From Costus lasius (Eukaryota; Streptophyta; Magnoliopsida; Zingiberales; Costaceae), in contig CM050448.1 of the NCBI GenBank assembly GCA_027563935.2, positions 119,524,493-119,588,492 of the forward strand: DNA of 64,000 nt. Reading direction: 5' to 3'. Positions 26,801 to 38,800 of this stretch are shown here, one piece after another. Position 1 is the first letter of the stretch. Each line of letters starts with the position of its first letter. A program made the position numbers and the translations under genes. The notes beneath the pieces were generated by a model. The model was not told where the DNA came from, did not search any database, and saw only the letters and a program-made list of their open reading frames with translations.

Positions 26801-29800
26801 AATATTCTTCCTTTACTGTTTTTCTTTGTCTTTTTATATCACAGATGTTACAGGTAGCAAGGTCTGAAACCATGTGGGAACGATAGGATAATCATTCTAA
26901 GTCATGGAACTGGTAGGGATTGTCCAAACCTACCGATCCAAAGTAAACATGTTACTGATAAACGGTAATGGATCTTGGATCCGAAATACTTAATCTGATA
27001 ATGTAAACCTAACATGTGTTTTCTTCTTTCCCGGCTAATCTTGTAATTGTGTTATCCCTCACCTCATTAACACTTCTTTGCTCACTAATCTTCTTTGTCG
27101 GCTAATTTTCCTTGCAGCCTCGCTTCGTCAATACTTGTCAGCTAACCGTCTCATCTTATCACCCCCTTTTTGTTCCTTGTGGCCTCGCCTCATCAACATT
27201 TCTTTGTCAGATTGTCATGTCACCAACTAAACAACTTGTCTCCCCTAGTTCATGGCTATTGACAACTAGCTATTGTGTCAATGGAATATAAGTCCTCATC
27301 AATGCCACCTCCATCTATCCATTGTTTATTTTTTGCATCACTGTCTAATTCACTCGAATCATTTTGTATCTTCCAAAACAAACGTGTGCCAAAGGGAGAA
27401 TGGATCTTATGAGAGCCGATATTCATGTTCATGTTCTTCAAATGTAGATAAGGGGTCAATGAGAAGTTTTCCCATTTCTTGTTTCCTGTCTCAATGGAGT
27501 TGCATTCTTCATTGTTATAGTCTTCCTCCTTATTCCTCAAATTGCTGGCATTGTCTATCATAGTTGATAATATTATAGTTGAGAATATTGATATTACAGT
27601 TTCGACACAAGATAAGTAGCATACCCTACTCTAACCTTTCATCCTCATCATCCTCATATTGCAATTGAATGGGTTGTTTGCTTCATTTGTGTTCTCTCTT
27701 AATTAACTCGGCAATATATTAAGAGCATCAAGGTGGATCATTGAGCCCATCCATAATCGAATTTTGATCCTTGAAGGCCAACCACCAATCTATCATTAGG
27801 TCACTATCTTTTTAAACGAAAGAACTCTCAAATGAATTGATTACAAATTAAGACTCCTTTTCCTCTTGTAGTATCCACAATTTGAGCGTCATGTTGTAGT
27901 GTATGTATACCAACTTCTTTAGCTGACAAAATAATAATTTATTATGAGCCATAGAATTGCCAACATTAAACAACTATATTCTCATCTGCTAGATGACACA
28001 CACTAATGATGTAAATGACTCAATAAGTTTAGGGCAGTTGCCCCAAACTTCAACCATCACTTCGCTGAAATTTCAAAACAACCTTAACTCACAATTGATA
28101 TTTAGTTGGGCAAGATAAAGGTAAGTAAACATGAAGTCAAATATTTACTCAAATCTGTCATTTATTGTAAATCCATTGCAATAAATACTTTGAATAACAT
28201 TTCACCTTCTCAGAACATGTGGCCTTCTCTAATTGTCATTGTGGCAGAGCACTGTATCTAGCTCCATATGCAATATCACAATTCGTAATATGAGAGCAAG
28301 TCTCATCACGGTATTGGGTAATAATTGGAAAGATTAAAACTAGAATTAACAAAAATAAATATAAGTAATGAATTAATAACAAAAAAATATCATGGGCCAT
28401 GTGAATTTCTAGGTCCATTTGATTGTCCAATCTTCGTAGATAATAATGATTGTAGGGAATCAACTTATTTGGGATATCGGTCAAATGATTAATTCTCATT
28501 GTGCCTCATAAATGAAATGATATAATTCTCCTAGCATTAGCTTTGTATCCATGTCCACTTAGGGAGTATTATATATATATATATATAGAAAGGCTTAGTT
28601 AAAAAATAAATATCTGCAATATTATTCTAAAAATGAGTGTTTAAAATGAAGAGCTTCACTTCCTTAACCTCTCTTGACAAGGTATAAATAGAATCATACC
28701 ATTATCCACGTATGAACATCATCTTGTGTGTAGCCTTTTTATAAATAAAGACTTTAATACATGAAAATATGTCACAAAACTTGTAGGGCATGATTCACAA
28801 GTTAAACAATATACTTTTGGTTGATCTCCTCATGATAGTCTCATAAGCTCGTGGATATAGGTTGCATTATGATACTAAGGTCATCTATCCATTGGTATAT
28901 GGAAAATCATGTTATGATTACAACAAACTAGAAAAATTAATGAGGCTCTAAACTCGTATTTGTCTAGATCAGCATGTATTAATATGCCAATCAGTGTACT
29001 AATATGCCAATCATACCGATGCATGGTATGATTAGTCCAACTCTGTTCATCTTAGAGTCTTAAATTGAGTTTTTAGGATAGATTCACCTTCATTTTGATC
29101 TCTAGGTGCCTATAAACCTACAAAAAAAATGAAGTTGATCAGTTTTGAAGTGTTTAAGGTTGAAATTAAACTAAAATTTAACTTTTATGTAATGAATGCC
29201 ATAACTTTAGGTGTTTATAACTTTGGTGAAATTATTGAATTATGATATTTTACTCTAGCAAGAAGGGCCCAGTGGCCTTGATTTTGAATTAGCCTCACCC
29301 CTTCAGTATAATCTCCTATGTGATGTTAGGTCCCGGGGATGGTGATCCCGATCCACCACCCTACACCAGGGAATTATATTAATTGGACTGGTGTCACATA
29401 GTGTGACACTACCCTAGTTGTAAGTATGTCCAATGCAGTTTGAACCGAAGTCCAAGTGGATCGGTGGGCATACCCTTGATCTAACTAGACTCGGGTAAGA
29501 GGATCCCTCTTAAATTAATTTTAAGCCTTGATTAAATCATCCTAAGGGGTAATTAGGGTTTGATTTAATTAGTAGACCCATATAGAATCATTTGAACCCA
29601 TGTTGATTGATCAAAATTGACCCAGGCTTGAACCAGCCCAAATAGCTCGATCACAAGCAGCTGGGGTGAGGCAGAACCCTCAGCATGCAAGTCCAGCACG
29701 AGGGAAGCACAGTGCAGCCAAGCTGGATGTAATGTACTTGTTACAACATGATGAGGAATGTAATAGAAGTAGAGCAATTTTTAAACTACCTAGCTGATGC

Positions 29801-32800
29801 CTACTATTTTTGTCTTTTGTGTAAGCATCATCAATGTGCCTATGCCTGTTTGTGATATAAAGTCCTAGGAGTCAATATCAATGGTTTTTAGTTCATCAGT
29901 TCTTCCACTGAGCCCAAAAAAGGTTTTAATCCACATCAACCACTGACAGGGCATGCATGGATTTTGGAACCAACTCGAATTTTAATGTTTTGCCTTATTT
30001 GATGTGCGGTGTTAATACTTAATACTACTACACTTTTGTTACTATTACTATTGTCACTATCCATTTTATATAAAGGTCATTTAGAAAATAGTACATAAGC
30101 TAACTGCATCCTCCTCAAAAGCGTATTGAGCCCTTAAAGCTCCAACAATCACCTCTTTCTTGATGTCCTCATCTGCTTCATCTTCACAATCCGAGTACGG
30201 TTCATTGACGAAAGGCTTGTATGCACATCTATTAAAGTCTTCCCTCACATCGATTGTACATTGCCCTTCTAAAGAACTGGAGTTCTTCATGAAAAACAAT
30301 TTGGATCTCTTATAATGCTTCAGTGCATTTTGAGGATAGCCGGCACCCAAGGTACCTCCTCCATTACTTTTAATGTTGCAGTAGATGCATTGCTTATGAT
30401 AACAATTATTTGATTGGCATGCACGATTAACATTATATGGTTTAGAAGTCACAGTAAAAAAAATGATCAGGTGGACAGATAAAAATTTGTAATTATGAAA
30501 GATAAGCATACAAAGAGTCACCTTTCATGTCCAATATTTTGGTGTTCTGTATAACACAAATGCAGCTCTGGACTAAATCAAGTTCATTTTGATACAAAAA
30601 CTTTAATTTGTTTCCGACTATTATTCTTCATTCCTAAGGCAAAAACATTTGGAAATTACCTCTAAAGAATCCAGCACCAGGCACAGCACCCAAAAAGGTT
30701 TCTACAGCTCCTAAGACATACCTGAAACAATAACAAAATAATAGCACATTTACTGAGAAATGGCAAACTGAAATGGGCCTACAAGCAAAATTTCCTGAAA
30801 ACGCCCCTTGCATAAATTATCAAAATAAAAAATGTAAACTTCAGATGAATTACACTCCTAGCACCTCCCGAGTACACTCATTCTCTGAAGTGTGAACAAT
30901 GCACAATGTCGTTTGTGATCTTTAAACAGCATCAACTACAATACTAGCTTACCAATGGCACAATAGTTTTGTTTATTTCATTCTCATAAATGTTGAGACG
31001 ATAGTGAGCAAAAGTAGCATTGTCTTATATTAAATCCTAATTATCTTAAGGTCAGTTAAAAACCTTATTTTACTTATTTTAGAGTACAACTGTGGGTCAA
31101 TAAGATACTGTTCAAAAATAAATGAAAAATCGAAGGCAAAACCATAAAACTTCACATCTACCAAACGGCACCAAGTTGGTAATGGAGATAAGTTTCCATG
31201 AGTAAAAGGAGTGTCTCGAGGACAGAAATGTGTCTTATCCACCAAAAAGTCATAGATAAGTCCATCCAAATAGAGATCAGTACTAAAAATTTTGGCTACA
31301 AGTATTAGAAAAGTCAAAATAAATGGAAAATAATTATATAATTAGAAGTCATTTTGATCTCCAATAAACTAAGCCAAAAAATCAAGAAACAAATTATAAG
31401 ATTTTGCTTTGTTGCTCTTGCTAAAGAACAATGAGAACAGTACATTATGCTGATCAAGCATAATTTCTTATACAAACATGATATCTTTTTACAAAAAAAG
31501 TATAAGAAAATCAATCAGCATGAATGTAATGAGTTTGCGCACAGTGCATCTTCTTACTTCATAGAGAAAATGTTATGCTGGGCTGAAACAAATAAGTAGC
31601 TAATGTAAATGTGCAAAATAATAAAAAAATACTGAAATTTAAAACTGTGAACAAGCTAGACTTACATAGCACCAGCAACTGCATTACCAAGAAAGAAGCA
31701 CAATCCAATGCTTACTCCAACTTCCGGACCCAGAGCTCGACCTATGAGATAATATGGTCCACCTCCCTGAATGTTTAAAGTCGAAGTAGTGCAAAGAAAA
31801 TGTAGCTCATGATTGAATTTGTGCACTAGAAAGATACCAAGAATACACTAGAGAAATAAAATAACTTAGGCTGGTTATAGATTAACATAAATGATACAAC
31901 CAAGCATTTATCTGTTGGATATTTAGGTGAGTTTCATAGTTTGCAGGGATATTATAGTGCTAAAATAATTTGGTTATAAATCAAACTTAATTGATATAAC
32001 CAAGCATCAAGGACATAATATAAAATAGTCTATTGGATATGTTTTCACGACTTCCAGGCAAGGAATCAAATACCAGTCCTATGGCAGGTATGTACCAGGA
32101 CCGCATCCGGTAAATGGCCAATACCAGTATTAATACATACATTATATATGAATATATATTATTTGGTACTGACTATTACCATTGGTATGGTACAATACCA
32201 TACCGGCCTGAGAATGGACCAATACCATGCTTAGGCATGGTTTTTTAAACCTTGTTTTTTAAACTTTCTTCCAACATAAACCAAGACAAGATCAAACTTG
32301 TTCATTCTTCACCCAACAAATTGCCAAACTTGTTTAACTGGGTTCATAAGTTCATGAAGAAAGAATGAAGATTATCTGGCAACATTGACTAAGGTGGTTA
32401 TAGGTATACTACTAGCCTTATTCCGACTGGTAGCTTCATTCATCAAGGTGTAGGTCCATTCAACAAACTCTATGAACCAACATCAAATAACTGAACTGGA
32501 TATTTCCGAAGGTTCTGCTGTAAACATTCGTCAATCAACAAAATCCATGAACCAAGGACCATTTTTACCTTCATTGCCCCATTTGTTGCAATCGCACTTA
32601 GTGATATTGAAGTTAAAAAGGTGCATGACCCACAGAATGCAACCAATACAAGGCCCTCGCCGATTCCAGCCATGCCCACAATCCTGTGGCAAAGATAAAC
32701 TAGATATTTTCACCTCAAAAGTTAAGATGACAACAAAGAATGAAAACATGAAGCCTGAAAGACATAATTTACAAATAATCATGGTCAATTTCACTTCAAA

Positions 32801-35800
32801 CTCGCCGGAAATGAGAACAAATAAACATATACAATAGGATCAAAGCATTATTTATAATAAACAATGGGAAGAAAGTTTTAAAATAGAATTTTTTTATCCA
32901 AAATATTTTTGTAAGATTCAATAATGTGAACATCTCATTTAGCAGTTTTCAAATTTTAGATGGAATAAAGGATTTAAAAATTGGTTCATACCGCCTGGTA
33001 CGAGCAATACATCCTGGTCTAATCTTGCACTAGTACCAATACAATATCAGTACATAATATATTTTAATAGTATCGATTAGTATTGTCGATAAGTACGAAT
33101 CAATACTAACCGATATGTACCAATTTGACGTGGACATTATTTAAAACCTTGATTACTATTAGTCTGAGTAGGGGCTAGTACACCTATCATAGCAGAACCG
33201 ACCAAAGCAAAGCAAAGGTGAAGGTAGAGGCAGACCAAGGCAAGAACCTCGTGTGGAGCAGAGGCAGCGGTGGGTAGCTTCGCCTTCTGTTCTTCCCTGT
33301 GCAGAGCGGAGGTAGACGGAGCTTCTACTCACAATGGAAGTTGGGTGTAACAGAACAAAATGAGTTCTATAACCTAACCCGTTACTCTTATCCCGACTTA
33401 CTTAAGTACTTAACCCACTAGGGTTTAGTATATGGGATAGAAAATTGGGAATAGGGTTCTTCACGAGCTGAGTTGTGCTACTGCTACGATGGCGGCGTCA
33501 TTCAAATTCTTCAATCATGGCAGACGCACTTTGATCCTCTCTTAGTGACTTCGATCAGCTTTTTGACTCATGGCAGCTGCACCTTCGTCATTTCCTTCCT
33601 ACTCTTTCCTAGTTTGTAAGGTGATATGAGCGAACTCACCACTTTATATTTTTCCTTTTGCGGTTCTACCCTGCAACATTCCGTACTGATCGGAGCTAGG
33701 ACGGCAAGGCTGGGCGAGAGTGGTATTTCAAATACTACTTCAATATTCAACAGTTTGAATATTCCTTAATTATCAAGTGTGTGATATATCAATTGAAAAT
33801 AAAAGAAATATACATTATATAGAACAATATCAAAGGGCAAGTTATTCCCATAATCATGTTAATAGTTTTAATAGTGTATCCTGTATACATGGGGCATTGT
33901 TTTAAAAATTGATCCATATCACCTAGTATGACTAGTTTGTACTAGACCAAGTATGAGCTAGTACATATAGCATATCTAAGCCAAGAATGTCATACTTCTT
34001 TCATTTTAGGAGTGTACTAGTCAACAATGACCAATGTTGACATGTATTGGACTGGTACTAGCACACAGTTCATGTTGATACCATGTGGTACCAAGTCCCG
34101 TGGCTTAGGGAATTTGGTCGCTAAGTATTTTTTTCTGAGTAGAAGAGGGGATTTCTCCCTATATAAACCGTCATCCTCTACTCATTCACCCAATCTCTTT
34201 CCAACATTATCTTCTCACTCAATTCTTCGGCACCTACGAGCTAGAATATTGATACATCATATATAGAAAATGCCCAAAAATTGGCAATGCATTATTTGCA
34301 ACACTTTAAGACGAGACACCATGTGCCAAACAAGCCAATACATGAGTATACATAGAGGTACAAGAAGTCATGCTCATACAGCCCCCTACAAATAATGGTA
34401 GCCTTTTTTGGATTCGATCAAAGAATTGGTAGACCAAGCACTACCAATAATGACCCTGGCCTTTCCACCACAGGAAAGTAAACAAACTAGAATTGATGAT
34501 GCTTACTCAGACAAATAAGAATGAAGTTGGCCATGCTATTTCTAAATAGTTTTACTTTAAGAGGAGGCACCATTACCCAAACGAGCCAATACATGAGTAT
34601 ACATAAAGGTACAAGAAGCCATGCTCATGCAACCCCCTACAAATAATGGTAGTTTTTTTTTGGATTTGATCAAAGAATTAGTAGACCAAGCACTATCAAT
34701 AATGACCCTATGGCCTTTCCACCACAGGCAAGTAAACAAACTAGAATTGGTGATGCTTACACAAAGACAAATAAGCATGAAGTTGGCCATGCTATTTCTA
34801 AATAGTTTTACTTTAATCGAATTCCTCCTTATGTTGCAAGCAAGACATATTATCATTTGATAGTCATGAAGAGCCAAGAAGTAGGCCCTAGAATTCAACT
34901 GACATTGCCAAGGAAAAACTAGATAATGAAATAGAGCAAAGTATTGGGCATCGTTAATGGGAGGACTTCAGTGTCACTCATGCGTGATGCTTGGTCAGGA
35001 CCCACCAAAATGAGGATAATAAATGTCTTTATATATACTAATAGAAAAGTGGTGTTCCATTGGTCAATAGATAAATCAGGTTAGTAGTATCATAAAATCT
35101 ACATTTGTGGGTTCTAAAAACTATCACTGAAGAGATTGGAAAAAAGTACTAGTTTAAATTAGTATTTTAAAAATTAGTCCATGCTAGGTTGTATAGTCAA
35201 TTTGAACCAATCCAACCTTCTACTTGTACTAGTACCAACCAATACCATTGGTGTCATATGTTTGTATGTCAGTACAGATTTGTACATACAAGGTGCACCA
35301 ATATGGAGTGGTATGTAAATATGTACTTACAAGGTGCACCAATATGGTGGTACGTAAAACTATGGTTCAAATTATGACAAACAATGAGAGCAACTTCAAA
35401 AAAGTTGACAAGATGAGTACCTGCATATCTTCTGAACTTCTTGTGCTACACATTGCATCAACTTGATAACAGAGGATATAAGAGAGATAAATAAAATAAA
35501 AATGCAATCAAAGTTGCACAAATAGCCACCCAGTTCATCTACAACCACCACTAAGAGGGTGCTCAAATGTAGAATTTTATGAATGGAGAGATCCTACAAC
35601 TCAAGCCTACGAGGTTTACAATATATTTTATTGTTTTGAAGTCTTTACTTACAAAGAAAATCGGTGCTCTATATGATGTTCACAAGAGAAGAATAATGCA
35701 GCTCTTCTTGTTTATTTTCAAGGGATTCCTAGCATATGCTTCTAGGATATTCTTTCTGATATATGTGTTGTGATCGAGCCTCTCTATGTGGTAATTGTAA

Positions 35801-38800
35801 GTCAATATGGATAAGGAGCCTACGGTGGAAGAATATATTATATGATTCATGAAGCACAAGGGCAAATAAATATAGCAATTGGCAATAAGACATTGCCTAC
35901 ATCAGCTTATCCAGCCATATTGATATGTATTGGTATATCGGATAATTATTAGATTGGTTGTTACTAATATATACTAACATATGATACCAATAGTATTGGT
36001 CGATTATATATATATATATATAGACTTTTATTTAAAACCATGTATCCAAAAGTAGATGGAAACCAAATAGGAAAATAAATTTACTTAGAATGGTAAGTAT
36101 TTTTTATTTTTATAGTTTTGTCTTAGCTGTTTCATATTTTTATTATATTTTACAATGGTCCTAGTTACCAATGCCCATCCCAATTGCCTTATATGCATCC
36201 AAGTGGAGGTTGTCAATATATAAGTTTGTTAAGTATGTAGTTCAAAATATAAGAACCACATGTTTTAGAAAGACTTCCAAATATGGGCATAATATAATTA
36301 TAAGATCGACTTAAGCCTTGTAAAATCAAACATTTATTTAGATAGTCCTCATTCATTATGAATGTAGCAAGATATCCGACTAGGCAACTTTAGTAGATAA
36401 GCACCTACTAGATAGGTACAATATCATAACTCAATTTATGTATATTTCTAATTTATATAAAAATGAAAATGTATAGGTTTTGAGGACATATAGTATGGAA
36501 TTAGAAGTGCGGGGACTATTTAAAATTAAGCTAAAAGGAGCTTCTTGCACAGAACGATATCACAATTCAATTAATGTTTACTTTAATTCTAATTTAATAG
36601 GTAAATACCATAATTTTAAAGCTAGACCACCAGGCTCTTCTTACTAGAGTAAGATATCACAATTTAAGAAATTTATCTCAAGTTCTAAACTAATGATATT
36701 TCTTACAAATATATCCATTTTTACTTTTACACCTGAAAAATTATTAAAGGCATTTATTTGCAGGTTTACAAGACATGTGAGATTGAAGCAAAGGAGAAAT
36801 AATTTTAAAACCCAGCTTCAGATGGACCGAGTTGTTTTAACTATACTGTGTCTATATGATCAATATACCTATTCATACTAGTCTAGTTAAAGATTGGTTG
36901 ACAATATAGACTGATTCAAAACCACAGGACGAACAATATTTTAGTCTTTTACCCATCATGAATGGATGCACAAAAGAATTTTTTTGACTGAGTGTCTAAT
37001 TGTCTATATACTTCTAAACACCATGATCAAGACCAAGGCCATGAGCATGACTCCTCAATATTAGAGTGCCTATTGATATTTTGTGTCTTTGGTTATCCTC
37101 TATCATTTTCTTCGACAAAATCAAGTGTTTGAATAAAAAATGCAACTTCAGGAAATGAATAGAATATCCTAGGAAACAAATTGTATAACACCAAGCTCAC
37201 ATGATCTAAACAAAATGGTTAACATAGGGGCAACATATGACAGATCATATATTTTAAATTTAAAAGTGGAAGTTGGTATTTAAATTTTAATCTATATAGA
37301 ATATAGAAGTTGTTCCATAATAATGTTCGGCAGGTGATCAGGAACAAATCTGAAATCAAATTCTTCGCATTGTCATAGCAAGTCTTCCGCTATTGATTCT
37401 TGCCTTACGCTACATTTTTAAGGTCACATACACGAATGTACTTTACAGAGAATTTTCCACCCACCCTAACACACGAACCGTTGGCTTGTGTCCTAACCAG
37501 TGGTACAATATTTTATATATTAAACCCATACATAAGGCAAGTTTTCTGAGCACCTACTATGCACACCTTAGAGCCTAGTATCTTATTAAGACATCCAAGG
37601 GTTACTGCATATTAAGACATTGGCGCTACATGTATACTCCACTCGTTAAGACTAAAAATGAAGCTAAGCACAAAATGAGGGCTACTGCATACAAGATCAT
37701 CCTAGGAATAAGCACAATGCAACATGAAATTGAAAATGGTTTACTACTTTAACCCTATTTCAGGTATAGTTGCCTTTTTGTAGAAGGTCTAGAATAGTCA
37801 ATAATTGATATTCTGTACATCATTATCATATTAAAGATGAAATATTGGAATCCGCTGGCTGGCTATACCCATCACAATTTGGATACTTGTAGATGGAGAC
37901 AATCATCCACTTGGTTGAAGTAGCATATTCAAATCACTTGATACAAAAAAGCTTCAAACTGTAAGAATGTGTATCAACTAAAGAATATATAGTTATTGAA
38001 TTATGCAAGGTGAAACCATTGCATTACTTGGTTTGACAAGTTGGTTAGAAGAAACGTCTTTTTTATGTCACTATAATAAGAGTTTATCAGGAAGATGATA
38101 CGGACAAGCAAGAAAATTCATGCTAGCTTCAACATTTAGATGAGTCAAAGCATCATGTACTACCATGAGAAACGGATATAGTATATGATTCCCAAGATGT
38201 TCTGCAAACAAGGTACAAAAACACCCATCATGGTCCCCATCTTAGGGCCAGCAACCTGCAGAAGAAAAATTAGACAAGTCAACAGTATACTCACTGAAAA
38301 AAAAAACGAACAGTGGCAAATTAGCCCCTATAGTGTAATGAAGTGCATGTTGAAAAGCTATTAGCATTATTTAGTTGAGTTATTTGCAAATTGTCCACTG
38401 TGGTATGCGCTACTTTGCAAGTTAGACCTTATATTTGACCCTTATAATTTTATATCACCTGCAAATTGCCCCCATTAAATTTTATATTCTTTGCAAACCA
38501 ACCTGTGTTAATTTCCTGACAATTTGGCCTAGATAGTAGATAGTTTCTGGTATGTAGTAAACGGATGCAGTTCTTTTACTCTTCTCCTTTCTTGTTCCCA
38601 CTCGAAGTGCACACTGGGGACGTGAGCTACCACAAGCTTACCGCCTTGTACCACCTCTTCTTCTTTTTTCTTTCTTCTTTTTCCTCTTCTTCTTCTTCTT
38701 CTTCATCTGTTCCACTTAGTTCCACCGCTTTTGTCCATACCACTGCTCCACCTGGTTCCACCAATTTTGTCCGGTCTGGATTGGTACCAGTCCACACAGA

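Larger units (their letters stand above)
18503..26852. mobile_element. inverted-LTR Ty3/gypsy derivative (foldback retrotransposon)
   Basis: An 8350-bp unit flanked by GGTAG at 18498-18502 and 26853-26857. The left LTR, PBS and partial gag read on the plus strand (18503-21711). The right LTR, PBS, gag, protease and RT read on the minus strand (26852-21712). The two 3.2-kb arms are inverted copies, differing by about 1% in the parts I compared, and they enclose about 1.9 kb of unique gag-end/protease/RT sequence. RNase H is cut off, and integrase and any direct-orientation LTR are absent. Long LTRs and an initiator-Met-type PBS suggest a chromovirus-like gypsy (Tekay/Del is possible). Because one 5-bp duplication flanks the whole unit, it looks like a single integration of an already rearranged cDNA. 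It lies in CCC1 intron 7. Confidence 0.9.

Noticed and set aside
18503..26852. Two independent, oppositely oriented gypsy insertions, one nested in the other
   Set aside because: The outermost 5-bp repeats match each other, and no target duplication or LTR end is found at the internal junction near 21.71 kb.
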